A DNA stretch of 55,255 nucleotides from Candidatus Accumulibacter appositus (GTDB lineage: Bacteria > Pseudomonadota > Gammaproteobacteria > Burkholderiales > Rhodocyclaceae). Below the pieces are notes generated by a model. That model searched no databases. It was not told the DNA's origin and saw nothing but the letters and a program-made list of their open reading frames with translations. The stretch spans positions 1 through 55,255 of the forward strand of contig JEMX01000065.1 of assembly GCA_000585055.1 (NCBI GenBank), written 5' to 3'. A program made the translations under genes and the position numbers. Position 1 is the stretch's first letter. Each line of letters opens with the position of its first letter. Of this stretch, positions 17,845 through 26,765 are shown one piece after another.

Positions 17845-18321
17845 ATGCACGAAACCATGGACATGCAGGGCCGACTGAGGCTGCTTGTGGAAGACCGGCA
17901 GGGCCGGATCCTGGTGGACCGCAGCCACGGCAACCGCATCGTCAAGACGGGGCGCGAACTCGCAGCGCAGCTGTTCGCCGGCGTCGAGGGAACGCCGCCG
18001 TCCAAAGTCAGCCACATGGCCGTCGGGACGGGCGCCGAGGCGGCCACTGACGATCAGGCTGCGCTGCTCACCGAACGGGCGCGCAACCCCGTGTCGGCGC
18101 CGGTGTATACGGCGATCGTCGACCCGAGCGGCGTGAAACGGATCAAGGTCAGCCTGCAGACGGTCTTCGACTTTTCCGAAGCCAACGGCGCGGAACCCTT
18201 GCGTGAAGCAGGAATCTTCACTGCGGCAAAGGCCGGGACGATGTACAACCGCGTCGTTTTCGATGCGGTGACCAAGGCCGATACTTTCAAACTGACGCTG
18301 ATCTGGGACGTCGTGTTCTGA
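17845..18321 (+). CDS. tail-fibre-associated protein, unknown
   Basis: 158 residues; CAGGAG precedes ATG 17845. The segment VSHMAVGTGAEAATDDQAAL is the kind of MAVGTG...D.AL motif found at N-termini of some phage fibre or fibre-adaptor proteins, and the rest is beta-rich (KRIKVSLQTVFDFSEANGAE, TFKLTLIWDVVF). It sits between the gpI-like baseplate protein and the fibre, so an adaptor or short fibre is the likely role. I cannot name a family with certainty. Confidence 0.6.
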   Translation: MHETMDMQGRLRLLVEDRQGRILVDRSHGNRIVKTGRELAAQLFAGVEGTPPSKVSHMAVGTGAEAATDDQAALLTERARNPVSAPVYTAIVDPSGVKRIKVSLQTVFDFSEANGAEPLREAGIFTAAKAGTMYNRVVFDAVTKADTFKLTLIWDVVF

Positions 18322-18346
18322 GTCGCTTTTCGAGGAGATCCCCGCC

Positions 18347-19531
18347 ATGCCCCTGAAGCCCGATCTGCCGTTTCCGAAGAGTGCCGGCGATGCGATTCGC
18401 TCAAAGGACTGGAACGACCTGGTCAGCGAAACGCAGCGCCTGGACAATGCCAAGCTCAATCGCTCCGGCGATGCGATCACCGGGCCGCTGACCATCGCCG
18501 GCGCGCTCAGCGTCGGCACCACGGCGTCGAATGCCAAGCTCGATGTTGCCGGCAAGCTCGATGTCACCGGCGACCTCAGGATCAACAACGCCAAGCTGTA
18601 CTTGCGGAGTGGCGCCGACACCAATCACGGACTGGGCTGGTTCGGGCCGGGCGCCATGTTCGCTGGGGAGAGTGTCGATGGGCCGGTGTTGTTCGGTAAC
18701 TCCGGAGGCGCGCTCGGATCGAGCCTGGGTGGGCAGAAGGTGGCGCTGCGCTGGGACAGCAACGGCAAGGTGGGCTTCGGCGTTCCGGCGCCCGACTTCA
18801 AAGTCGACGTCGCCGGCCGAATTCGGCTCCGCCAGGAGCCCTCGGGCAGTGCCGGCCTGTGGTTCTATCAGACCACCCCGGCCGACGACCGCGCTTTTTT
18901 TGGCATGATGAGCGACGATACGGTGGGCCTGTTCGGCAACAAGGGCGCCAACTGGGCATTGACCGTCGATGTCACTCACGGTAGCGTCGGCGTACGCACC
19001 AGCCCCAGTTCCAACGTCGGCCTTTATGTATCGGGTGTGAACAAGGACTACGGGCTCTATGTCTGGGGTGGAACGAGCTATGGTCTGTACACCACTGGCA
19101 AGGCGAGCATCGGCGGAGACCTCCGCGTTGCAGGAAAGGTTTCGGACCAGAATATCCGTTCGAGCGTCTATGCCAGCAATCGCCTCGACACGACCAGTAC
19201 CAGCTACGTCGACATGCCCAACATGAGCATGACGATCGCCTCACCGGGTGGCTCCCAGTTCTTGATAATGGTGAACATCAACGGCGTACAGGTGCAAGGT
19301 GGCACCACTATCGGCGCCTACTTCCGCCTCCTCGTGGATGGCACTCAATGGGACATGACCCGTCACGAATTTAACCACAATGGCTGGGAACTGCGTGGCG
19401 TGCACCTGTCCCGGCTTTTGTCCCTCGCCGCCGGATCGCATACCATCTCCGTGCAGTGGGCGGTTACGAGTGGAACACTCACCTGCTGCTGGTACGGCGA
19501 CGGTCGGCAGATTCAAGTCATCGAACTCTGA
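18347..19531 (+). CDS. tail fibre / receptor-binding protein
   Basis: 394 residues with GAGGAGATC ahead of ATG 18347. The N-terminus has a fibre-type collar (LNRSGDAITGPLTIAGALSV, then LDVAGKLDVTGDLRI), which is the short repeating beta pattern of trimeric fibres. Residues about 215-255 repeat a YGLYV/GGTSYGLYTTG unit. The last about 130 residues (from ASNRLDTTSTSYVDMPN to WYGDGRQIQVIEL) look like a compact beta-sandwich receptor-binding head. The 3' half is visibly lower in GC and less codon-biased than neighbouring genes, as is common for exchanged receptor-binding heads. Confidence 0.82.
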   Translation: MPLKPDLPFPKSAGDAIRSKDWNDLVSETQRLDNAKLNRSGDAITGPLTIAGALSVGTTASNAKLDVAGKLDVTGDLRINNAKLYLRSGADTNHGLGWFGPGAMFAGESVDGPVLFGNSGGALGSSLGGQKVALRWDSNGKVGFGVPAPDFKVDVAGRIRLRQEPSGSAGLWFYQTTPADDRAFFGMMSDDTVGLFGNKGANWALTVDVTHGSVGVRTSPSSNVGLYVSGVNKDYGLYVWGGTSYGLYTTGKASIGGDLRVAGKVSDQNIRSSVYASNRLDTTSTSYVDMPNMSMTIASPGGSQFLIMVNINGVQVQGGTTIGAYFRLLVDGTQWDMTRHEFNHNGWELRGVHLSRLLSLAAGSHTISVQWAVTSGTLTCCWYGDGRQIQVIEL

Positions 19532-19543
19532 GCGGAGGAGACC

Positions 19544-20065
19544 ATGTACCTGGTGATCGACAAGAGTACCAAGGCCATCCTGCACATGTCGAACTCGTTT
19601 CCCGGCGAGGAGAAGAAGCCGGAAGAGGTCTTTCCGGGCTTCGAAGCCGCGACGATGGAGTTCGGCCGTTCGCCGGAGCAGTATATTCCGGTCAATTTCG
19701 TCATCGAAAACGGCGTCGTCAGGGACCTGGAGCCGCAGCCGGCGATGGTCGAGGCCGCGGGGCCATCGCCGACCGTCGAGACTCTCGCGCAGGCCCGCGA
19801 GCGGCAGCTGCAGCAGTTTTCCCAGCGCTCTCTCGAACTCCGCCGCCGGCTGATCCCCGAGCATCAACTGCAGAACGCCGCGCTCGGTGTTTATGACGAA
19901 GACCGCGTGCAGGCAATTCGTGCGACAGTGCAGGCTTTTCGCGACGAGTATCATCGTCTCGAAGCGGCCGTCGCGAAGGCTCGCTCAATCAAGGCGCTGG
20001 CGGCGATCGAGCCGGCATTTCCAGGCGCCATCGTCATGCCAAAGAGCAGCGCTGAACCAGGCTAA
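19544..20065 (+). CDS. fibre-linked accessory protein, unknown
   Basis: 173 residues; GGAGGAG just ahead of ATG 19544, 12 bp after the fibre gene. The N-terminal 60 residues are beta-rich (MYLVIDKSTKAILHMSNSFP, then YIPVNFVIENGVVRDLEP). The C-terminal 90 are a charged helical coil (ARERQLQQFSQRSLELRRRL, then VQAFRDEYHRLEAAVAKAR). The position fits a fibre assembly chaperone or cap, but I see no diagnostic motif. Confidence 0.65.
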   Translation: MYLVIDKSTKAILHMSNSFPGEEKKPEEVFPGFEAATMEFGRSPEQYIPVNFVIENGVVRDLEPQPAMVEAAGPSPTVETLAQARERQLQQFSQRSLELRRRLIPEHQLQNAALGVYDEDRVQAIRATVQAFRDEYHRLEAAVAKARSIKALAAIEPAFPGAIVMPKSSAEPG

Positions 20066-20075
20066 GGAAACAGAC

Positions 20076-20291
20076 ATGGAAAGCCGACTACGCAAGCGCC
20101 TCGATGAGTTGCGCAGCGAGTACGACAATGGCCGCAAGACGCTCGACGAGCTGGAAGGCCAGGCCGCCAATGTGCGTGCCACCTTGCTGCGCATCGCCGG
20201 CGCGGTCCAGGTTCTTGAGGAGATGCTGGGCGAGCGCCAGCTCACTGGCGAATCGGCGCTGCCTCCCCGGGCCGTCGAAAATAACCAATAG
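20076..20291 (+). CDS. small coiled-coil protein of the tail operon
   Basis: 71 residues from ATG 20076 with AAGGA ahead. Almost entirely a predicted coiled coil (RLRKRLDELRSEYDNGRKTL, then ATLLRIAGAVQVLEEMLGER). A longer in-frame extension upstream overlaps the preceding gene and is not needed. Similar tiny helical proteins occur beside tail fibres and could be assembly factors. Function unknown. Confidence 0.6.
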   Translation: MESRLRKRLDELRSEYDNGRKTLDELEGQAANVRATLLRIAGAVQVLEEMLGERQLTGESALPPRAVENNQ

Positions 20292-20300
20292 ACGACGACG

Positions 20301-21074
20301 ATGCTGCTTGCTCTACAACACGGCATTGATGCGCTGCTGAAGAGTGCGCTGCCGTCGCTGTTCACCGGCAACGGCGCCGCGGCGGCGACTTTTTCGGCCG
20401 ACAGCTGGGATTTCGATCGCCTCTCGGCCGATCCGATCGCCGGCGAACCGGGGCTCGAGGACGCGGTCGACGAACTGCCCTTCGACGCGGCGGCACCGGC
20501 CGGCCCCTACGCGCTGACGCGACCGCCGTATCCCGGTCCGAAACGCGTCTACCTGCGCTCGACGAGTGGCGAGCTGGTGGCCTTGCGCAACACCGAGGTG
20601 CTCTGGAACCCCGCCGACGCGGCATCGTTCTCGGTGCTTCCCGCCGCCGGCAGGGCTCTTTCGGGATTCGATCATCTGCACGTGATGTAGGGCGTTGTCG
20701 CCGCGGCGACACGCCTGAAGTCGCAGCACAAGCTGGCTCTGCAGATCGCCGGCGCCGACGCCGAGAGTGCCGAGCGCGCCTTTGCGCTTGCCCTTGCAGT
20801 ATTGGTGATGAATCGCGAAGGGCTCATGCGCGCGGCGTCCTTTTCCTGGACTGCCGGAGGATACCAGGCTGACGCCACGCTGAAGACGCTAAGGTTTACC
20901 TCGGGCGCGTCGCCTGGCCCCGCACAGCGCACGCTGTCGCTGGAAGTGGAAGTCGAGCTGCGCCTGGAGCGGCTGCTGGGCGAGAACGAGGGGCGTCCGA
21001 TCGAACGTATTCTGTCGCCGGGACGAACGCCCGGCAGGAAGACCATAGACATCGACCCGGCCGTGCAGTCCTGA
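20301..21074 (+). pseudogene. tail-operon protein interrupted by an in-frame TAG
   Basis: One reading frame runs 20301-21074 (257 sense codons) with a single amber stop at 20688-20690. The part before the stop gives 129 residues (LTRPPYPGPKRVYLRSTSGE, then FDHLHVM). The part after continues without a break as GVVAAATRLKSQHKLALQIA and on to RKTIDIDPAVQS. Codon positions after the stop keep the strong third-base GC bias of the operon, so the downstream half was recently coding. CAG to TAG is one possible single change. I do not recognise the family; the position near the operon end would fit a tube terminator or cap. There is no good ribosome binding site at ATG 20301, so it probably depends on coupling to the gene 9 bp upstream. 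Nonsense mutation, readthrough or sequence error are all possible. Confidence 0.7.
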
Positions 21075-21119
21075 GGGTTTGTAGTAGGGGAGTCGTGAAC
21101 TCCTGAAGCGGAGGCAGCC

Positions 21120-24100
21120 ATGGCGCGGACGCATGCTTTTCTGCAAACTGATCCCGATCGCGCACCCGAACAGGATGCCTTTTTGCGCCCACGGGTCCGC
21201 GTCCTGCGCGAGGCGGGTGGCCAGTTCTGGGTAGAACTCGACGAAGCGCAGGTCGACAGCTTCGTTGCCGAAGGCTTCTTGGTTTCGACCTTTGCCGCGG
21301 CCGATGTCGTCGATCTTGGCCCGCTAAGTTTCCGACCCGCTTCCGAGACGCCGCAGCCGCCGGCCGCGCTGCGCGCAAGGCCTCCGACGGGCGACGACGC
21401 CGCTTTCTGGATCGTCCATTTCATTGCTCCTGCGGACAAGGCCTGGCTGGTCGACATTGCGCTGGCGGGTGGCGAGCAAGTGCAGCTGATCGATGCCTTG
21501 AGCAGCGTTTTCAGCCTCTCACTGGCGGCTTCCGAGGCTGTGCGGGCGATGCCATGGGTGGACTTCGTCGGCCTCTACCATCCCGCCTATGCGGTCAGTC
21601 TCGATCTTGCCGCCGCCGAGCAGGAATTCACCGCCAGCTCGCTGGCGACCTTGAGCGTGCAACTGCCGCCTGCCGACGCCGACGGCAATCTGCAAGTGAC
21701 GGTCTTCGACGGCGTCGATCCGGAGAGCGTTCGTCCGGCGCTGGAAGCGGCCGGAGCGAGCGTGCTCGTCGAAGTGGCGCAGGGCTTCGTGTTGCAGGTC
21801 GAGCCGGCGGCTGCGGCCGCAGTTCTGTCGGTGCCCGGCATCTACGCCGCCGCGCCGCCAGCGAGCAGCGAGCTGTGCAATCACAACGCCGGGGTGATTC
21901 TCGGTGCCAATCAGGTGCGCGATCTGGGAACGGTCAACTTCCTGGTTAACCTCGACGGCCTGGCCGAGATCGGCGCGGTCGTCGACTCGGGCTTCGACGT
22001 GGGTACTCTGGCCGGTGCCGTGGTGCCGGCGACCGGAGCAATGACCGCCTTCCATCCCGATCTGCTGGCCAATATACGTTTGCTGCGCAACAGCAGCACG
22101 CCACAAAACGCCGCGCTGACCGTCCCCGACAACGCGCCGCACGGCACGCATGTCGCCGGTACGGTGGCCGGTGACGGCAGCAGCTCGGCCGGCATCACCC
22201 GCGGCATGGCGCCGCGCGCCGCCTTGATCGGCCTGGCGCCCCTGCCGGCCAACCTGCGCGTGCCTTTTGATTTTGCCGCCAGCAATGGCGCGCGGGTGAT
22301 CAACAACTCCTGGGGCAGTGGTTTCTTCCTCGGCGCGAACAACAACCGCTATACGCCCAACGAATCGCAGGCGGTCGACCGCTGGTGCTTCGAGCATCCC
22401 GACGTGCTGGTCGTATTCGCCGCCGGCAATGCCGAGGCGGATACCCAGGGCGGTGGCAACGGCGTTCTCGACGCGCGCAGCCTGCGCCTGGAAGCCACCG
22501 CCAAGAACGCCTTCACCGTCGGCGCTTCGGAGAACCTGCGCAGCGACGGCGGCTGGCGTGACAGCTATCGGACCTTGCTCCCGGGGCGCTACGGCAATGC
22601 CGCTTTCAACGCCGCTGCTGGCGGAGCGGCGGGCGCGTTCAGCCTGTCCGACAACGCCAACGAGATTGCCCTGTTCAGTGATCGCGGTCGCGTGCGCACC
22701 AACGGCCTGGCGAACACCAATCGCATCAAGCCCGATATCGTCGCCCCGGGAACCAACGTCCTCTCGTGTCGCTCGCAGTGGGTCGCCCAGCCGCCGGCTT
22801 TGCCGGGACCGCCGCCGATTGCTGCCGGATTCTGGAATGCCAACCCGGACAGCATGCTGGCGGCGGGGCTGAACCGCAATCTGCACCAGATTCTCAGCGG
22901 CACCAGCATGGCGACACCGATGGTCAGCGGTTCGGCCTTGCTCGTCCGCCAGTTCTACCGCAGCCGCTTCGCGCAGATGCGCCGGCCGCTGCTGCTCGAA
23001 GGCGTGCCCATCCCGGCGGCGGCACCGCTGCCGGTCTTCGGCCAGCCGCCGGCGATCGCGCGGCACCCCGATGGCCTGCTCTGCGCGTGGATCACGCCGG
23101 CCCTTCCCGCGGGTCAGAAAAACATCGTCGCCATGCGTATCGGGCAGCAACTGCTGCCGATCGACGGCGCGCCGGTCCATTTGCAGGATGACGTCGGCGA
23201 GCACGCGGCGCCGCAGATCGCCAGCCTCGGCGAACGCAGCTACCTGCTGCATCGCCACGGCGACGGCAAGATGTACCTTTCGTGTTACGACCGCAATCTG
23301 CAGCTGATCCCCGGCTTCGGAACGGCGGGCCGGGTGACCCTGGCTCCCGATGCCCGTCCTGACGACGCTGCACCGCCCGACCTGATTGCTGGCAACGGGC
23401 AACTGGCCTGCGTGTTTCCCACGGCGGCCGGCAATGGCTACTTCTTTCAGCGCTTTCGGGCCGACACCGGTGCGCCGGTCGATAACGCGTCGATCAGCTT
23501 CCTTTTTCTCGACAGCACCGGGCCGCACCAGTCGCTGGTCTGGAACGGCAGCCGTTTCGCCGTCTGCGGCGTCGTCCGTCCCGGCAACTACCAGGTGCAG
23601 CTTCGCCAGATGAATAGTGCCGGCCAGGTGCAGGGTGCCGGCCCGCTGACCGTGCTCGAGCAGGCCGCCGAAGTCCGTGAGCCCTGCCTGCTCTGGGATG
23701 GTCGCAGCGCGCAGTACGCGCTGGTCTGGTGCGATGCGCGCAGTGTCGCCGGCGGCGAGATCTGGTTGCAGTTTCTCGACGCCAACGCCGCCGCCGTCGG
23801 CGCCGCGCAGCGGGTGCTGAGCATCAGTGCCGGTCAGCGCATGCGTCGGCCTCGCCTCTTCTGCCATCCCGACAATGGCTACGTACTGCTCTGGGAAGAC
23901 GACTCGCAGAACGGCCGTTTCGACGTCTATCTGGCGTTTCTCGATGCCGCTGGCGGGGTCGACAATCGCCTCGCCGTTGCCGCGGACGACGTCCTCAACC
24001 GCCGTCTGCTGAGGCTTTCAGATACTCCCGGCGATTGCGACGGCTTTGCTGCCTTGGCCGGCGCCGACGGCTTGACGCTGATCTATCAGAGCCCGGATGA

Positions 24101-26156
24101 ACTGAACTCGGATCGCCTCGGCGTGTATGCGCTCAAGCTCACGCCTGGCGGCGCCTTCGCCGCCCAGGAAGACCCCGGTACGCCGCTGCTCAAGAGCGGT
24201 CGCTACGTCGTCGCCCCTTCGCTCGAACACGGCAGCGTTGCCCTGAGCACACTTTCCGCGGCCTGGAGCGGCGGCTCGTACTACCTGTTGCGGCTGGCTC
24301 CCGGCGGCGGTATCGACGATCGTCTGCAATGCTTGCGCCTGCATGCCGACGGCGCCGTCGATGGCAGCTACGGGGTGAATGGCATTCGCGAGCTGGCGTC
24401 GCCATTCCTTCCCTTCGGCTGTGAATTGCTGTGGACCGGCAACGACCGCCTGATCGCCGCGATCAGCGACCTGCTCACCGGAATCAGCCTGCATCTTCTC
24501 GATGCGCAGGGCGCGCCGGTCGCCAACTTCGGCACGGCCGGCACCGCGGCCTTGCTCGACACGCTGCCGATCAACGAGCGGATCACGCCGCAGATCGGCT
24601 TTTTCACGGCGCCGGCCTTGCAGGTCCTCGTCGGCTATGGGACGACCCAGGCCGGCGTTCTACAGCTGCGCCAGCAGCGCATCAACCATCTTGGGGTGCG
24701 TGTCGGCAACGCTGCTAACCTCGCTGCCGCCGATGGCGTCGCTCGCCATGACTGGTTCCAATACGTCAACGGCGAAGCGCGCTCAATCGCCATCTATCAT
24801 CGCGTCAACGGCGCCGTGACCCGCGTCCACTGTCGTCGCTTCCGGGTCAATGGCAGTACCGACGGCGCCGAGCGCAACCTCAGCGCCGCCGCCGGCGAAG
24901 CGCTCAACGGCGTCCTCGCCCGCCGTCCCACGGCCGCCAATTCGAGTCAGCGCGAGTACGGCGCGGCCTGGCAATACCGGGCCAACAACGCCGTACCCTG
25001 GGAGATCCACTTCAGTCGCCTCGACCGCCAGGGGCGGCCGATGGCCAAGCCGCCAGGAACGACGCCACCGATGCCGGTCGCTGACGTCGCCGTGATCACC
25101 GCCGCGACGCCGGGCTGGAGCGCAACGCGCGACGCCGTCGAGCCGCAACTGGTGTGCACCTATACGCACGAAGCGTGGGCCAATCCACCGCCAGTGCTGC
25201 CGGCCGGAACCTCGCTGCCGGCATGGAGTCCGGCCTACGGGCTGGCGTGGATCGGTGTCGAGGCCGACGCAACGCGCGCGCTCTATTTCACGGTGCTCGA
25301 CGAAAATGGCCAAGGCATTGCGGTCGCACCGCCACCGCCGCCGGCCGGGGCGCTGAATCCGCCGGCGCCGGTCGGCATTCTGCAACTCAGCGCGGCCGCG
25401 ACGCGGGTGCAGGACTTCCGGCTGGTTTGGAACGGTCGCATCTTCCTGGTGTACTGGGTCGAGGAAGACGGCGGCCGCCTGCGCCACCGCTATACGGCGG
25501 TGAATCGCCATGCGAGCCAGAACGCCAACGAGATTCCCAGCGCCGCACTGCTGCGCGCGACCCTGGTCAACGGCGCCACCAATCTGACGCCGGGGCCGCT
25601 GCCCGACAGCGCTGCCGGCTATGGCTGGGGGCGGGTCAATTTGCGCCAGAGCCTTTCGCCGATGCCGCCAGTGACCCAGCATGTGCGCGATGATTGCGCC
25701 ATTGGCCCGGGGCGGAGTGTCACCTACCGATTTATGTTGCCGGCCGGGACGGCGCTGCTGCGTGTGACGCTGAACTGGACCGATCCGCCAGGCCCGCGCC
25801 TGGTCAATCATCTGCACCTCACGGTACGTGCGCCGGCGGCGCCGGGTCCGGGCCTGCGGCCCGAATACCGAGGAAACCTGTGGAGCACCGTTGCTGGCCA
25901 GACACACCTCTCGCGAGCCGTCGCGACTCCGGCAGTGGCCGCTGACAAGCACGAGGATGTCCAGACCTTCAAACAGGTGGTCCTGGCCAACCCTCTGGCC
26001 GGCGAGTACGAGGTCACGGTTTCCGCCGCGACCTTCCCTGCGGTCGCCTTCAACCAGCAGAACCTGCAGGCGTTCGCGCTCGTCTTCTCGGGCAGTGGCC
26101 CGGAGATGCGCTTCAATCTGCCGGCCGCGGCGGTCGCCGGTGCCGCGGTGTATTGA
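21120..26156 (+). CDS. giant subtilisin-like (S8) serine protease of the tail operon
   Basis: 1678 residues; GGAGG ahead of ATG 21120. The subtilase catalytic residues are visible in order: Asp289 (GAVVDSGFD), His341 (PHGTHVAGTVAG), oxyanion Asn437 (VVFAAGNAEA) and Ser596 (LSGTSMATPMVSG). About 280 N-terminal residues could be a prodomain. After about residue 620 there is a long beta-rich region with recurring LVWxxxxxxxV / DxxG units, which resembles a propeller or repeated beta-sandwich. The end (RFMLPAGTALLRVTLNWTDP, then VNHLHLTVRAP) looks like a P-domain. No signal peptide or membrane segment, which argues against ordinary secretion and is consistent with export as injection-system cargo or intracellular processing. 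Last gene of the rightward operon. Confidence 0.85.
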   Translation: MARTHAFLQTDPDRAPEQDAFLRPRVRVLREAGGQFWVELDEAQVDSFVAEGFLVSTFAAADVVDLGPLSFRPASETPQPPAALRARPPTGDDAAFWIVHFIAPADKAWLVDIALAGGEQVQLIDALSSVFSLSLAASEAVRAMPWVDFVGLYHPAYAVSLDLAAAEQEFTASSLATLSVQLPPADADGNLQVTVFDGVDPESVRPALEAAGASVLVEVAQGFVLQVEPAAAAAVLSVPGIYAAAPPASSELCNHNAGVILGANQVRDLGTVNFLVNLDGLAEIGAVVDSGFDVGTLAGAVVPATGAMTAFHPDLLANIRLLRNSSTPQNAALTVPDNAPHGTHVAGTVAGDGSSSAGITRGMAPRAALIGLAPLPANLRVPFDFAASNGARVINNSWGSGFFLGANNNRYTPNESQAVDRWCFEHPDVLVVFAAGNAEADTQGGGNGVLDARSLRLEATAKNAFTVGASENLRSDGGWRDSYRTLLPGRYGNAAFNAAAGGAAGAFSLSDNANEIALFSDRGRVRTNGLANTNRIKPDIVAPGTNVLSCRSQWVAQPPALPGPPPIAAGFWNANPDSMLAAGLNRNLHQILSGTSMATPMVSGSALLVRQFYRSRFAQMRRPLLLEGVPIPAAAPLPVFGQPPAIARHPDGLLCAWITPALPAGQKNIVAMRIGQQLLPIDGAPVHLQDDVGEHAAPQIASLGERSYLLHRHGDGKMYLSCYDRNLQLIPGFGTAGRVTLAPDARPDDAAPPDLIAGNGQLACVFPTAAGNGYFFQRFRADTGAPVDNASISFLFLDSTGPHQSLVWNGSRFAVCGVVRPGNYQVQLRQMNSAGQVQGAGPLTVLEQAAEVREPCLLWDGRSAQYALVWCDARSVAGGEIWLQFLDANAAAVGAAQRVLSISAGQRMRRPRLFCHPDNGYVLLWEDDSQNGRFDVYLAFLDAAGGVDNRLAVAADDVLNRRLLRLSDTPGDCDGFAALAGADGLTLIYQSPDELNSDRLGVYALKLTPGGAFAAQEDPGTPLLKSGRYVVAPSLEHGSVALSTLSAAWSGGSYYLLRLAPGGGIDDRLQCLRLHADGAVDGSYGVNGIRELASPFLPFGCELLWTGNDRLIAAISDLLTGISLHLLDAQGAPVANFGTAGTAALLDTLPINERITPQIGFFTAPALQVLVGYGTTQAGVLQLRQQRINHLGVRVGNAANLAAADGVARHDWFQYVNGEARSIAIYHRVNGAVTRVHCRRFRVNGSTDGAERNLSAAAGEALNGVLARRPTAANSSQREYGAAWQYRANNAVPWEIHFSRLDRQGRPMAKPPGTTPPMPVADVAVITAATPGWSATRDAVEPQLVCTYTHEAWANPPPVLPAGTSLPAWSPAYGLAWIGVEADATRALYFTVLDENGQGIAVAPPPPPAGALNPPAPVGILQLSAAATRVQDFRLVWNGRIFLVYWVEEDGGRLRHRYTAVNRHASQNANEIPSAALLRATLVNGATNLTPGPLPDSAAGYGWGRVNLRQSLSPMPPVTQHVRDDCAIGPGRSVTYRFMLPAGTALLRVTLNWTDPPGPRLVNHLHLTVRAPAAPGPGLRPEYRGNLWSTVAGQTHLSRAVATPAVAADKHEDVQTFKQVVLANPLAGEYEVTVSAATFPAVAFNQQNLQAFALVFSGSGPEMRFNLPAAAVAGAAVY

Positions 26157-26284
26157 GGGGCGGCGTGCTTGCCGAGGCCGCGGTGGACTTGTCGGGGCGG
26201 TCTGCTGCGCTACGCGGAGTAGCGCCGGTTGTGCCATCTGCCACGTCCTGGCGCTGTCGCACTCTCGCCATGACCGTCCTGCGG

Positions 26285-26432
26285 TGCTATTGTGCGCCTT
26301 GATCGGCGGGCCAACGCTCATGACAGTGGAGACGCCCCAGATGATGAAAGTCATGACCGTTTCCCCCTCTTCCCCAACCCTTCTCCCGCGAGGGGAGAAG
26401 CAATCGTGAGTCGCTTGCGCGAGCTTCAAATT
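26285..26432 (-). repeat. dispersed intergenic repeat, copy 2
   Basis: The 331-bp gap 26157-26487 contains no convincing gene. On the minus strand it repeats copy 1: GCGACTCACGA, then GCGGGAGAAGGGTTGGGG, then TCATCATCTGGGG and CTCCACTGTCATGAGCG. Orientation is opposite to copy 1, so copies 1 and 2 form a long inverted pair bracketing most of the tail operon. Confidence 0.7.
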
Positions 26433-26487
26433 GAGAGGCTTGGCCGGTGAGCCCCTTCAGACGCAACAATGACCGGGAGTAGAAAGC

Positions 26488-26682
26488 ATGGAAGTATCGG
26501 GAATCGCCGCCCTGGCGACTGACATGAGCCAGGCCCGGAACTCGGGCGCAGTGCAGGTCGCGGTGTTGAAGAAGGCCATGGATATTCAGAAAGAAAATGC
26601 GACGCAGCTTATTGACGCCGCGTCGGAGGTGGTCAGCAACAATCCGCCGCATCTGGGCAATCGCATCGATACTTCGGCGTAG
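26488..26682 (+). CDS. yjfB: YjfB family putative motility protein
   Basis: 64 residues, with GGGAG ahead of ATG 26488. The pattern MEVSGIAALATDMSQARNS, then VAVLKKAMDIQKENATQLID, and the NPPHLGNRID ending match the small YjfB family of betaproteobacteria and bacilli (N-terminal V-S-I-A-x-x-A-T and the VLKKAMDIQ core). The family is only provisionally linked to motility. It stands alone between two repeats and is not part of the tail operon. Confidence 0.8.
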   Translation: MEVSGIAALATDMSQARNSGAVQVAVLKKAMDIQKENATQLIDAASEVVSNNPPHLGNRIDTSA

Positions 26683-26701
26683 CGTAGCACCCGCGCCAGC
26701 A

Positions 26702-26734
26702 AGCATCTCGCAGGCGAGCCGTCAGCGAGATGCT
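26702..26734. terminator. hairpin between convergent genes
   Basis: A perfect 10-bp inverted repeat AGCATCTCGC / GCGAGATGCT (26702-26711 and 26725-26734) with a 13-base loop lies between the YjfB stop and the end of the leftward transglutaminase gene. There is no T-run on either side, so it is a weak terminator or a shared mRNA 3' stem. Confidence 0.4.
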
Positions 26735-26765
26735 GCGGTCCGGGTCCGCGCGGCCACTGTCACGG

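Noticed and set aside
402..20065. Type VI secretion system
   Set aside because: The hub and spike are separate gpD/gpV-like proteins with gpI/gpJ-like wedges and fibres; no TssJ, TssL, TssM or ClpV is present.
21519..23867. 782-codon minus-strand ORF opposite the subtilase gene
   Set aside because: The plus strand encodes the intact catalytic triad of a subtilase. The antisense frame is long only because stop codons are rare at this GC content and has no domain or ribosome binding site.
402..26156. Complete prophage
   Set aside because: No capsid, portal, terminase, integrase, replication or lysis genes, and no attachment-site duplication next to the 5S terminator.
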